Positions 11,567 to 21,695 of a stretch of DNA of 64,000 nt are shown in pieces. Position 1 is the stretch's first letter; every line of letters begins with the position of its first letter. The position numbers and the translations under genes are program-made. Below the pieces are notes generated by a model, which was given only the letters and a program-made list of their open reading frames with translations, was not told the DNA's origin and did not search any database. The stretch is from an uncultured Pleomorphomonas sp. (GTDB lineage: Bacteria > Pseudomonadota > Alphaproteobacteria > Rhizobiales > Pleomorphomonadaceae): contig CALMMQ010000063.1 in the NCBI GenBank assembly GCA_937868725.1, positions 45,487 to 109,486 on the forward strand. Direction: 5' to 3'.

Positions 11567-11600
11567 AAAAAGGCGCGGTCCCTGCGGATCGCGCCTTTTT
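11567..11600 (+). terminator. Bidirectional rho-independent terminator
   Basis: AAAAAGGCGCG (11567-11577) pairs with CGCGCCTTTTT (11590-11600). The A run on one side and T run on the other let it serve both the rightward ABC exporter gene and the leftward small gene. Confidence 0.85.
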
Positions 11601-11611
11601 GCTGTGCGGGT

Positions 11612-11791
11612 TCAGACCGACATGTCGAGCCGTTGCCCCACGCCCTGCGGCAGGCTGGCCTTGGTCGACGCGGCGACGGTCTTGTCGTCGGCATCGCCGT
11701 CGTGATCGGGGCCAGGACCTTCGGCGGCTTCGGCGGGAGCCGAGGGACGGTAGCTGGAAACGGCGGTGGTGCCGACGGAAGATACGTTCAA
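11612..11791 (-). CDS. Small protein with C-terminal GVGQ-LD-SV motif (paralog 1)
   Basis: 59 residues if it starts at TTG 11789-11791, which has GGAGG 6 nt upstream; the alternative GTG at 11836 has no site. It begins MNVSSVG and ends PQGVGQRLDMSV, matching the neighbouring small gene at both ends (M-x-VSS and GVGQ-x-x-D-x-x-V). The tail resembles the ending of YjfB-type putative motility proteins, but this assignment is tentative. It ends at a shared terminator. Confidence 0.55.
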   Translation of the reverse strand: MNVSSVGTTAVSSYRPSAPAEAAEGPGPDHDGDADDKTVAASTKASLPQGVGQRLDMSV

Positions 11792-11896
11792 GTTGGGCCT
11801 CCAGTGGCGGACCGACGCGAGACTGCGGTCGCCCACGGCAGCATGCCGAGGGCAACCTGTCCAAGTCCTGTCTGGACTGACAGATTGTCGGTCGGT

Positions 11897-12112
11897 TCAG
11901 ACGGTAATGTCGACGACCTGACCGACACCGGCGCGAACCGGGGCCTTGGCCGCCTCGGTGGCGGCCCGCTTCTGCGCCTCTTCGTTGGCCTTGGCGCGGC
12001 GGGACTCGGCCTCGGCGGTGTTGGCTTGACTTTCAGCGCTCGCTTGCGACCGCAAATGCGAGCTTCTCGATTGCAGCGCCGCGATGGTGGCGTTGATGGA
12101 TGACACGGACAT
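11897..12112 (-). CDS. Small protein with C-terminal GVGQ-VD-TV motif (paralog 2)
   Basis: 71 residues starting at ATG 12110-12112 with AGGAGGT a few nt upstream. It starts MSVSSINATIAALQ, has an Ala/Glu/Arg-rich probably helical middle and ends VRAGVGQVVDITV. It is a paralog of the gene at 11612-11791. The longer frame up to 12154 uses a GTG lacking a site. Similarity to the YjfB putative motility family is suggested only by the short ends. Confidence 0.65.
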   Translation of the reverse strand: MSVSSINATIAALQSRSSHLRSQASAESQANTAEAESRRAKANEEAQKRAATEAAKAPVRAGVGQVVDITV

Positions 12113-12292
12113 CAGTACCTCCTGGAGTACCTCCTGGTACTGCGACGGGACCACGCGGTTCCGTCCATGCCACCACCTTGACGTATACGGTTGAAGACCC
12201 CACCAAGAAATTCGTTAAAATTGCAAGCATCTCTGTCTGTTTTCGCCTGTGGCAAAACGTGATAAGCCGGCCCGACAATTCAGGAACAGGTC

Positions 12293-12727
12293 ATGGCGCT
12301 TCATATCATCAAGCTCTGCGTCGGCGTTGAGAGCGTTGACGAACTCGATCAATGGTATCGGGAGGAAGTGCTGGCCGCCGCCGCGCGCGGCGAGACCTAC
12401 GAGCGCATGCACGTCACGCGCATGTTTCCCAAGCGCGTCGACGAGGTGCTGGCCGGCGGCTCGCTCTACTGGGTGATCAAGGGCATCGTGCAGGCGCGCC
12501 AGAGCATTCTGGAACTGCGGCCGGTGCGCGGGGCCGACGGCGTCGACCGCTGCGGCATCGTCCTCGATCCCGAACTCCACCGCACCGAGTATCGCCCCTG
12601 CCGCGCCTTTCAGGGCTGGCGCTACTACGACCCCAAGGACGCGCCGGCCGACATCCGGCAGTCGAGCGTCGATGGCGACATGCCGGAAGGCATGCGCCGG
12701 GCGCTGCGCGAACTGGCGCTGATATGA
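12293..12727 (+). CDS. DUF1489 family protein
   Basis: 144 residues. MALHIIKLCVGVESVDELDQW and the RMFPKRVDEVLAGGSLYWVIKG block are typical of DUF1489, a family largely confined to alphaproteobacteria. It has no membrane segment and no assigned reaction. It lies upstream of the DAHP synthase gene on the same strand, but the 161-bp gap argues for separate transcripts. Confidence 0.85.
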   Translation: MALHIIKLCVGVESVDELDQWYREEVLAAAARGETYERMHVTRMFPKRVDEVLAGGSLYWVIKGIVQARQSILELRPVRGADGVDRCGIVLDPELHRTEYRPCRAFQGWRYYDPKDAPADIRQSSVDGDMPEGMRRALRELALI

Positions 12728-12888
12728 CGGTTGCGGCCGACATCCCCAGACTATGGTAGATTTTCGCCGGCCAGCCCCCATTGGTGGTGGCGCCTGCCGG
12801 GGCCTTTGAGTATAACCCCCGAGTTTTTATGGGGCGGCGCCGCGCTCCACCCGGCGCGGCGGCTGCGATGAAGCGGAAGTGATTTGTC
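12728..12888 (+). promoter_or_regulatory. Leader region of the DAHP synthase gene with a GC-rich hairpin
   Basis: 161 bp upstream of the DAHP synthase start. It contains GCCGCGC (12839-12845) paired with GCGCGGC (12854-12860), just ahead of the start codon. No Trp/Phe/Tyr-rich leader peptide is evident, so I cannot claim attenuation. The stem could influence translation initiation. Confidence 0.3.
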
Positions 12889-14262
12889 ATGCCGACGACG
12901 TGGAAGCCCGATTCCTGGAGAGCTCTGCCGGTTGAGCAGGTTCCCGATTATCCCGATCCGGCCGAACTGGCCGCCGTCGAGGCCCGCATCGCCAAGTACC
13001 CGCCGCTGGTGTTTGCCGGCGAGGCGCGCAAGCTGAAGAAGAGCCTGGCCAAGGTGGCCGCCGGCGAAGCGTTCCTGTTGCAGGGCGGCGATTGCGCCGA
13101 GAGTTTTGCCGAGCACGGCGCCGACAACATCCGTGACTTCTTCCGCGTCTTTCTCCAGATGGCGGTGGTGCTGACCTATGGCGCCGCTCAGCCGGTGGTC
13201 AAGGTCGGCCGCATCGCCGGCCAGTTCGCCAAGCCGCGCTCCAAGCCGACCGAAACCATCGCCGGCACCGAGCTGCCGTCCTACCGCGGCGACATCGTCA
13301 ACGGCATGGACTTCACGGCCGAGTCGCGCACGCCCGACCCGCAGCGCCAGGAGATGGCCTACCGTCAGTCGGCGGCCACGCTCAATCTGTTGCGCGCCTT
13401 CGCCCAGGGCGGCTACGCCAACCTCGACAACGTCCACCAGTGGATGCTCGGCTTCGTCAACGGTTCGCCCCAGAGCCATCGCTATCAGGAGCTGGCCGAT
13501 CGCATCAGCCAGTCCATGGCCTTCATGCGGGCTTGCGGCATCCATCCCGACAGCGTCGCCGAAATGCGCACCACCGAGTTCTACACCAGCCACGAAGCGC
13601 TGCTGCTCGGCTACGAGCAGGCGCTGACGCGCGTCGATTCGACCACCGGCGACTGGTACGCCACCTCCGGTCATATGATCTGGATCGGCGACCGCACCCG
13701 CCGTCCCGATCACGCCCACGTCGAGTTCTTCCGCGGCATCCGCAATCCCATCGGCCTCAAGTGCGGGCCCTCGCTTGGGCCGGACGCACTGCTGCGGCTC
13801 ATCGACGTCCTCAACCCGGACAACGAGCCGGGCCGGCTGACGCTGATCACCCGCTACGGTGCCGATAACGTCGAAGCCCATCTGCCGGGGCTGATCAAGG
13901 CGGTGCAGCGGCACGGGCGCTCAGTGGTCTGGTCGTGCGATCCCATGCACGGCAACACCATCACCCTCAATGGCTACAAGACGCGGCCGTTCGATCGTGT
14001 GCTGAAGGAGGTCGGGGCGTTCTTCGACGTGCATCGCGCCGAGGGCACGCACGCCGGCGGCATCCACGTCGAGATGACCGGCCGCGACGTCACCGAATGC
14101 ACCGGCGGCGCCAACGCCATTTCCGGCGAGCAGCTGTCGGACCGCTATCACACCCATTGCGATCCGCGCCTCAATGCCGATCAGGCGTTGGAGCTGGCCT
14201 TCCTGGTGGCCGAGAAGCTCAAGAACGCCCCGCAGCACAGCAAGCCGGCGGCTGACGCTTGA
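12889..14262 (+). CDS. Class II 3-deoxy-7-phosphoheptulonate synthase
   Basis: 457 residues. It catalyses the first step of the shikimate pathway, joining phosphoenolpyruvate and erythrose 4-phosphate. Class II (plant/mycobacterial type) features are clear: WKPDSWR start, [53 protein letters not shown] and [18 protein letters not shown]. Length matches the family. This gene is called aroF or aroG in different species, so no symbol is given. Confidence 0.95.
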   Translation: MPTTWKPDSWRALPVEQVPDYPDPAELAAVEARIAKYPPLVFAGEARKLKKSLAKVAAGEAFLLQGGDCAESFAEHGADNIRDFFRVFLQMAVVLTYGAAQPVVKVGRIAGQFAKPRSKPTETIAGTELPSYRGDIVNGMDFTAESRTPDPQRQEMAYRQSAATLNLLRAFAQGGYANLDNVHQWMLGFVNGSPQSHRYQELADRISQSMAFMRACGIHPDSVAEMRTTEFYTSHEALLLGYEQALTRVDSTTGDWYATSGHMIWIGDRTRRPDHAHVEFFRGIRNPIGLKCGPSLGPDALLRLIDVLNPDNEPGRLTLITRYGADNVEAHLPGLIKAVQRHGRSVVWSCDPMHGNTITLNGYKTRPFDRVLKEVGAFFDVHRAEGTHAGGIHVEMTGRDVTECTGGANAISGEQLSDRYHTHCDPRLNADQALELAFLVAEKLKNAPQHSKPAADA

Positions 14263-14292
14263 GGTTTCCGTCCTAAGCACTTGAAAAAAGAG

Positions 14293-14321
14293 AGGGCGCC
14301 CCCCCGTAGGGCGCCCTTTTT
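14293..14321 (+). terminator. Rho-independent terminator after DAHP synthase
   Basis: AGGGCGCCC (14293-14301) pairs with GGGCGCCCT (14309-14317), followed by a run of five T (14317-14321). Confidence 0.88.
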
Positions 14322-14585
14322 GCTGGCCGGCTTGACGACGCCGGCGCTCCGCAAGGGCCAACAAGGGCTGATGGAGCTTTTTTTGATGCGCTTTCGTGAC
14401 CGATATACCGCCTCGGCACCTCATTGGCGCACCAGAAGAGACAATTTCCGTGTAGCCCTTGCCGGGTAGGGGCTTGAAATTTGTTGGCCGATCGTCCGGA
14501 AGACGAATCTGTTCGGAACGTCAGGCAACCATCTGAAAATAAGCCAAAAATCAGAATTGTTGGCTCTGCCCATTCGATCTTTATC

Positions 14586-14666
14586 CCTACGGAAAAGCCC
14601 GTAGGCGACGCATCGGTGGTCCAGCGGTGCCAGACCGATCACAAAGTCGCGCAAGTTTTCGCGACT
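14586..14666 (+). promoter_or_regulatory. Three consecutive hairpins upstream of the YDPNAGSND protein gene
   Basis: CCTACGG/CCGTAGG (14586-14592 with 14599-14605), ATCGGT/ACCGAT (14612-14617 with 14634-14639) and AGTCGCG/CGCGACT (14645-14651 with 14660-14666) follow one another within 81 bp. The stretch is part of a 554-bp gene-free interval and may be a structured 5' leader or small RNA. No known riboswitch class is recognised. Confidence 0.35.
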
Positions 14667-14816
14667 GACTATCAAAAAACGGCTCTCGCAGTTGTCAATC
14701 CAGGTGGGTTTCGCCGTGAAGGGATTTGGCCCATATACAGTTCATCGAACGAAGCAAGCAGCACAGCAGAGACCGAACAAAACTCTAAACTGCTTCGCAA
14801 ATACTGGAGAAAGACA

Positions 14817-15281
14817 ATGAAGACTCTTTACGCCGCCGCTCTCGCCCTGTCTGTTCTGACCCCGGCTCTTGCCAATGCTGGCACCCTCTACGATCCGAAT
14901 GCCGGTTCGAACGACCAGCGCTTCATCGCCTCGGGTGTCTTCGATGACGCTCAGCTGGCCGCCGCCAAGGCCGACGCCCAGAAGTACGCCGGCAACGGCC
15001 AGGCCGGTGCCTCCGTCTCGCACGTCTACGATCCGAACGCCGGCAGCAACGATCCCCGCTTCCAGCGCGTGATCTCCTACAACAGCGGCAACGCCGCCGC
15101 CGCCAAGCGCGACGCCGCCGCCTACGCTGCCGCGCAGCAGGTTGCCGCGGGTTCGACGTCGTCGGCGCTGATCGGCACCCATGACGCCACCACCGCCGGT
15201 GCCCGCATCGTCACCCACTACGATCCGAACGCCGGCAGCAACGACGACCGCTTCCCCTCGGTCGTGGTGCTCGGGCAGTAA
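14817..15281 (+). CDS. Secreted protein with three YDPNAGSND repeats
   Basis: 154 residues with a cleavable signal peptide (about 1-21, ending ALANAG). The mature part carries the 9-residue motif YDPNAGSND followed by xRF three times (about residues 25-36, 71-82 and 135-146), separated by Ala-rich stretches. D/N-rich loops might bind cations, which is inference only. The start ATG 14817 has GGAGA upstream (14806-14810); the frame open back to 14481 is not needed. No family recognised. Confidence 0.75.
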   Translation: MKTLYAAALALSVLTPALANAGTLYDPNAGSNDQRFIASGVFDDAQLAAAKADAQKYAGNGQAGASVSHVYDPNAGSNDPRFQRVISYNSGNAAAAKRDAAAYAAAQQVAAGSTSSALIGTHDATTAGARIVTHYDPNAGSNDDRFPSVVVLGQ

Positions 15282-15299
15282 TCACCTCCCAGAGTGAAC

Positions 15300-15343
15300 A
15301 ATCGGCGGGTGTCGCTTCAAGCGGCACCCGCCGATTGGCGTTT
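15300..15343 (+). terminator. Terminator after the YDPNAGSND protein gene
   Basis: A 16-bp stem with one mismatch, 15300-15315 against 15321-15336 (arms begin AATCGGCGGGTG and end CACCCGCCGATT), lies just downstream of the stop and is followed by GGCGTTTTG. Confidence 0.75.
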
Positions 15344-17020
<1,677 letters not shown>

Positions 17021-17053
17021 GCCCCTGACGGTCGCAAACGCTGAAACGAATGT

Positions 17054-17082
17054 GAGCCCGGGGGAAACCCCGGGCTCTTTTC
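17054..17082 (+). terminator. Rho-independent terminator after eno
   Basis: GAGCCCGGGG (17054-17063) pairs perfectly with CCCCGGGCTC (17068-17077) across a GAAA loop, followed by TTTTCTTT. Confidence 0.93.
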
Positions 17083-17153
17083 TTTGGGGGGAGAGTTCAC
17101 GCACTCCGCGGACGGCAAGGTGTCGGTGTGGCGCAACGAGCCGACGTCGGACT

Positions 17154-17270
17154 GATGGCGCTTTCCGGCCTGACGGAACCGGCAGGTCGACAAGAAATCG
17201 CTCCAGAGTCAATAGTTTGAGCAGCCACTTACCGATCGGGCCGTTTCAACCTGATCGGCGGATGCTCTAG
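17154..17270 (+). repeat. Dispersed palindromic element, copy A (degenerate)
   Basis: Aligns along its length with the complete copy at 19440-19557: GCGCTTTCCG start, a palindromic CCTGACGG/CCGGCAGG segment, GACAAGAAATCGCTC, a second palindromic segment and GGCGGATGCTCTAG at the end. Several stem bases are mutated. Its last bases overlap the stop codon of the leftward chemoreceptor gene. Same orientation as copy B. Confidence 0.8.
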
Positions 17271-19327
17271 GCGGCGTCGGCGACGCTCGCTCCGCCAGTC
17301 TCCGCTCGCGCCGTGGCATCGTGGATGATGCGCGGCACGTCTTCCTTGAGCAGACGCGACGACTGATCGATGTCGGCGGCCACGGACAGAACGGCGTGGG
17401 CGAGGTCGTAGGTGCGGGCGACCGCTTCCTCGATGGTCCGAATCTGCGAGGCGACGTCGGCGATTGACGAGTGCGCCTCACGGATCGACGACGAGAAGCT
17501 CTCGATGACCGTCCGCTGTTCGGTGATCCGGTCGAGCACATCGCCGGTCACGGCCTCGAGGGAGGAGACCGACGAGTTGATGGCGCCGAGTGCCGTCACC
17601 ACCTCGCCAGTCGTCGTCCGGATGTCGACCACCCGTGCCGAAACCTCACGCGTCGACTGGCCCGTCTGCACGGCCAGCGACTTAACTTCGCCGGCGACAA
17701 CGGCGAAGCCTTTGCCCGCCTCTCCGGCGCGTGCCGATTCGATCGAAGCATTGAGCGCCAGCAGATTGGTCCGCTCGGCGACGTCGGAAATCACCGAGAT
17801 GATCGCGCCGATGTCCTGTGTGGCACGGGTCAGTGCATCAACGCTGTTCTGCGAGGTTCGCGTCGTGTCGATGGCCTGGCGGCTGATGGCAGCGTTCTGC
17901 TCGATGCGCTCGGTAAACTGCGCCACGGCACGAACGACGTCGCTGGACCGGCGGGCGGCCTCGTCGTTGCGTTCCAGCGAGTGATTGGCGGCCGCGAAGA
18001 TCGACTGTGCCGATGCGCGCACCTTCTCCATCATCGCCGACATCTGGCTGGCCTGCTCGCTGAGCATGCGGCTGCCGTCGATGATGCCGGACAGCCCCAT
18101 CTCGGTCGATCGTTCGACCTCTCCGGCCATAGCGGCGAGGATCCGGCGCCGCTGAACCGCCGCCTCCCGCTCCCGCCGCTCGCGCTCCAGCAACAGTGCG
18201 TCGAGCTCGGTGGCTTGCTCGGCCAGCTTGCGCTTCATTTCGGTTGCCGCCGCGAGGCCGCGTTTGGCGCCACGGCAGAGCAGGGCCCAGATGCCGCACA
18301 GCAACAGCACGAAGCCGGCGACGCCCAGCTCGGAAACGAGCTCAAACCGATGCAATGACGTCACTTCCGGGCTGTTCCAGAACGCGCTGTCGGGTGGTCC
18401 AACCCACAGCGACCAGGGATGGGCGGTGTCGCCGCTCGCGAGCGGCAGCACCTCGGAATAGATCAGGTCGGAAGCAGGCTTGGCGGCATGCACGTCGGCG
18501 GTCTTGACGGCTGCCATGCCGGGATCAGGCGCCGTCACCACGTAGCCATAGTCGGGATTGACCAGCGCATAGTCGGCGGCCGGCAGGAGATCGCGCAGAG
18601 CGCCATTGAGGATGACAGCCGCGATGACACCGCCAAATGTCTGGTCGGCGGCGTAGAAGGGAACCACGAATACGGCGCCTGTGCGGCCGGCATCGTCCTT
18701 GGCAGCGGTCATGCGCGAGTTGTCACAAGTGATCACTTCCGAACCGGCCAGCATCGGCACGTCGAAACCGTTGGTGGCGCCGAGCGTTGGATAGGCGCGT
18801 TTCAGCTCTGCCATCTGACGGACGAGCAGCTGATACTCAAACGATTCTTCTTCGGGAACCGTCTCCATCCAGTCCGGCTTGCTTTCCGCCTCCGGCTTCT
18901 TCTCCCCACCAGCGGCAATCAGTTCGTCGAACATCAGCGTCGGAACTTCCTTGACTCCCGTCGCCGGATCGATGCGATCCGGGTCGAGCGAGGCGGGAAC
19001 GATGTAGACTTCCGACACCGATACCGAACTGGCGAGATTGTTGTAGATCTGCTGGATCGACGCCCGGGCGTTTTCGTCGAGGTTGGTGCCGTGCCGATCG
19101 ATCGAGCGGATGCTCGGCAGGAAAGAGATCGTGCGGATGTTGCGATAGATCTCGCCAAGCGCCGCCTCCACTTTCTGTCCGGCGATCACCGCTGATTCAT
19201 GGGTCGACTTCCGATAGCTGGACTTCGCCGCTTCAGTGTCTCCGCTCACTTTGGTTTGAACGGCAAACAATGCGGCAAGTCCCAGAACAGCGATCAATAT
19301 ATAGCCGAGGATAGGATGACGAAACAT
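17267..19327 (-). CDS. Methyl-accepting chemotaxis protein
   Basis: 686-residue inner-membrane chemoreceptor. TM1 is near residues 5-24. A periplasmic sensor region of about 300 residues with a Cache-like double-lobe layout follows, with TM2 ([19 protein letters not shown]) at about 340-360. After a coiled-coil linker, the cytoplasmic signalling hairpin tip reads [35 protein letters not shown], which contacts CheA/CheW. No HAMP domain is obvious. The ligand is unknown. The stop codon lies inside repeat copy A, and copy B lies upstream of the start. Confidence 0.92.
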   Translation of the reverse strand: MFRHPILGYILIAVLGLAALFAVQTKVSGDTEAAKSSYRKSTHESAVIAGQKVEAALGEIYRNIRTISFLPSIRSIDRHGTNLDENARASIQQIYNNLASSVSVSEVYIVPASLDPDRIDPATGVKEVPTLMFDELIAAGGEKKPEAESKPDWMETVPEEESFEYQLLVRQMAELKRAYPTLGATNGFDVPMLAGSEVITCDNSRMTAAKDDAGRTGAVFVVPFYAADQTFGGVIAAVILNGALRDLLPAADYALVNPDYGYVVTAPDPGMAAVKTADVHAAKPASDLIYSEVLPLASGDTAHPWSLWVGPPDSAFWNSPEVTSLHRFELVSELGVAGFVLLLCGIWALLCRGAKRGLAAATEMKRKLAEQATELDALLLERERREREAAVQRRRILAAMAGEVERSTEMGLSGIIDGSRMLSEQASQMSAMMEKVRASAQSIFAAANHSLERNDEAARRSSDVVRAVAQFTERIEQNAAISRQAIDTTRTSQNSVDALTRATQDIGAIISVISDVAERTNLLALNASIESARAGEAGKGFAVVAGEVKSLAVQTGQSTREVSARVVDIRTTTGEVVTALGAINSSVSSLEAVTGDVLDRITEQRTVIESFSSSIREAHSSIADVASQIRTIEEAVARTYDLAHAVLSVAADIDQSSRLLKEDVPRIIHDATARAETGGASVADAA

Positions 19328-19439
19328 GATGAGATCGATCCCCCAGAAGCTGCCTGATGCCGGAATATGTACTCAACTAACGAGTAGCCGGTATGCGGGT
19401 TGAAAAATTACAAATATTTCCGCGAAAGGTAGAAAAATT
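19328..19439 (-). promoter_or_regulatory. Chemoreceptor upstream region
   Basis: A+T-richer stretch between the chemoreceptor start and repeat copy B, presumably containing the promoter. No specific sigma-factor motif can be assigned with confidence. Confidence 0.25.
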
Positions 19440-19557
19440 CTAGAGCGCTTTCCGACCTGACTGAATCGTCAGGTCGACAAGAAATCGCTCTAGAGTCAAT
19501 AAGTTGAGCAGCCGCTTGTCGATCATGTTGTTTCAACATGATCGGCGGATGCTCTAG
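19440..19557 (+). repeat. Dispersed palindromic element, copy B (complete)
   Basis: 118 bp with terminal inverted repeats CTAGAGC (19440-19446) and GCTCTAG (19551-19557). Inside are two hairpins: GACCTGAC/GTCAGGTC near 19454-19476, and GATCATGTTG/CAACATGATC near 19520-19542. It encodes nothing. This is the reference copy for a five-member family in the window, resembling a miniature inverted-repeat element. Confidence 0.88.
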
Positions 19558-19716
19558 CCTGGAGCCTGGCGGTTGGGAAAAGACAAATAAAGCGGTGATG
19601 CCCCTGGTAGAATTGCCGCGGGTACGTCGATTTTGTCGAGGCTTCCGCCTGGCACTGGCCCGCCGAACGCGGATGGTCTATTGCAGGGCGACGGGGCGCG
19701 AGCCCTTGAGGACAGG

Positions 19717-21537
19717 ATGGGATCGCGGGTGACGACGCAGGGTGAGCGGCAAGTTCTGGGAGTGCGGCGGTCTGTCGGTGATCGCGCCTGGGTCGATCGG
19801 CTCGATCTCGCCGGCGCGGGCCTTGCCCGCCGCATCGCTCAGGAAACCGGCTTGCCGGACATCGTCTCGCGTCTGCTGGCGGCGCGCGGTGTCGACCCGC
19901 AAGTCGCGGACGAGTATCTCAACCCGCAGATCCGGGCGCTGATGCCGGATCCCTCGCGCCTAACGGCCATGGACGCCGCCGCTGCCCGCGTCGCCGACGC
20001 CATCGAGGCTGGCGAGGACATCGCCATCGTCGGCGACTACGACGTCGACGGCGCCACCTCGGCGGCGCTGCTGAGCCGCTTCCTGCAAGTCATCGACCGC
20101 GAACCGCGCGTCTTCATTCCCGATCGCCTGGTCGATGGCTACGGACCCAACCCGCGCGCCATCGGCGAGCTGCAGCAGGCTGGCGCTCGCCTGCTCGTCA
20201 CCCTCGATTGTGGCACGTCGAGCTTCGAGGCCTTCGCGGCGGCGCGGCGGCTCGGGCTCGACGTCGTGACTTTCGACCACCATCAGGCCGGCGTCGAGTT
20301 GCCCGACACGGTGGCGCTGGTCAATCCCAACCGCCAGGACGACCTCTCTGGCTTCGGCTATCTCGCCGCCGTCGGCGTGACGTTCCTCGGCGTGGTCGCC
20401 ATCAATCGCGAACTGCGCCGCCGGGGGTTCTATAGCCGCCGCGGGCTGACGCCGCCCGATCTGCTGGCGCTCACCGACCTTGTCGCCCTCGGCACGGTTT
20501 GCGACGTCGTGCCGCTCGAAGGCCTGAACCGCGCTTTCGTCACCAAGGGCCTCGCCGTCATGCGCGCCCGCGCCAATCGCGGATTGGCGGCGCTCGCCGA
20601 CGTCGTGCGCTTGTCAGGACCGCCGACGCCCTATCACCTCGGCTTCATGATCGGTCCGCGCATCAACGCCGGCGGCCGTATTGGCGATTCGACGCTCGGC
20701 GTGCGGCTGCTGACCACCGACGATCCGGTGGCGGCCCAGCGTATCGCCGTCGATCTCGACCGTCTCAACCGCGAGCGCCAGACGCTGGAAGCCGAGGCGG
20801 TCGATCAGGCCGAGCTGATGGTGGCGGCTGGCCTGGCCGCCGCGCCGTCGATCATCGTCGCCGCCTCGACCGAATGGCATCCTGGCATCGTCGGGCTGGT
20901 GTCGGCTCGCCTCAAGGAGCGTTACGGCTGTCCGGCCTTCGCCATCGCCCTCAACGGCACCGGGCAGGGCGCCGGCTCCGGCCGCTCCATCCCCGGGGTT
21001 GATCTCGGCGCCGTGGTGCGCGCCGCCGTCGACGCCGGCTTGCTGGTCAAGGGGGGCGGCCACGCCATGGCGGCCGGACTGACCATCGCCGAGACCGGCA
21101 TCGATGCCTTTCGCGCCTTCGCCGAACAGGCTGTAGCCGGTCCGGTGGCCACCGCCCGCGCCGTGCAGGTGCTGGAGGTCGATGGCGCGCTCACCGTCGA
21201 CGGCGCCAGCGTGTCGCTGGCCGAAACCATCGAACGGGTCGGCCCGTTCGGGGCCGGCCAACCGGCGCCGCTGTTCGTCTTTCCCGCCCATCGCGTGCTC
21301 TACGCCGATCCGGTCGGTCAGGACCATCTGCGCCTGACGCTCGGCTCGGCGGCCGGCGGCAAGCTCAAGGCCATGGCCTTCCGCGCCGCTGGTCGGCCGC
21401 TCGGCGACTTTCTGCTCGCCAACCGTGGCGCCCCCATTCACATTGCCGGTCATCTCGACATCGACCGTTGGCAGGGCGAGCCGCGCGTGCAGATCCGCGT
21501 CGTCGACGCCGCCGAGATCGACCGCCGGCAAGGTTGA
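19717..21537 (+). CDS. recJ: Single-stranded-DNA exonuclease RecJ
   Basis: 606 residues. A 5'-3' ssDNA exonuclease for recombination and mismatch or base-excision repair. DHH-phosphoesterase motifs are present: VGDYDVDGATSAAL (metal site), LDCGTSS, FDHHQAG, and the DHHA1 motif GGGHAMAAGLTI. GPRINAGGRIGD and STEWHPGIVGLV are also typical. ATG 19717 has GAGG 5 nt upstream (19708-19711) and gives a normal length. Confidence 0.95.
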   Translation: MGSRVTTQGERQVLGVRRSVGDRAWVDRLDLAGAGLARRIAQETGLPDIVSRLLAARGVDPQVADEYLNPQIRALMPDPSRLTAMDAAAARVADAIEAGEDIAIVGDYDVDGATSAALLSRFLQVIDREPRVFIPDRLVDGYGPNPRAIGELQQAGARLLVTLDCGTSSFEAFAAARRLGLDVVTFDHHQAGVELPDTVALVNPNRQDDLSGFGYLAAVGVTFLGVVAINRELRRRGFYSRRGLTPPDLLALTDLVALGTVCDVVPLEGLNRAFVTKGLAVMRARANRGLAALADVVRLSGPPTPYHLGFMIGPRINAGGRIGDSTLGVRLLTTDDPVAAQRIAVDLDRLNRERQTLEAEAVDQAELMVAAGLAAAPSIIVAASTEWHPGIVGLVSARLKERYGCPAFAIALNGTGQGAGSGRSIPGVDLGAVVRAAVDAGLLVKGGGHAMAAGLTIAETGIDAFRAFAEQAVAGPVATARAVQVLEVDGALTVDGASVSLAETIERVGPFGAGQPAPLFVFPAHRVLYADPVGQDHLRLTLGSAAGGKLKAMAFRAAGRPLGDFLLANRGAPIHIAGHLDIDRWQGEPRVQIRVVDAAEIDRRQG

Positions 21538-21695
21538 TCTTTGCCTGTGGGTGTCGACTCTAGGTTTGATTGAAGGCCCCGCCGATCCGTGACACACTGC
21601 CTGCGGGTTTTTCGGTACGACTGACAATTGCGGTGCCTCGGCGTCCGGCGAGTCGGAGCTGGTTGGCACGCAAGTGCTTTTGGGGGGCATCGATC

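Noticed and set aside
12775..12888. Possible amino-acid attenuator before DAHP synthase
   Set aside because: No leader peptide with aromatic codons and no terminator T tract; only a GC-rich stem is present.
17154..19557. Chemoreceptor plus flanking repeats considered as a composite transposon
   Set aside because: The repeats are direct rather than inverted, copy A is degenerate and no transposase is present. Kept only as a recombination-prone arrangement.
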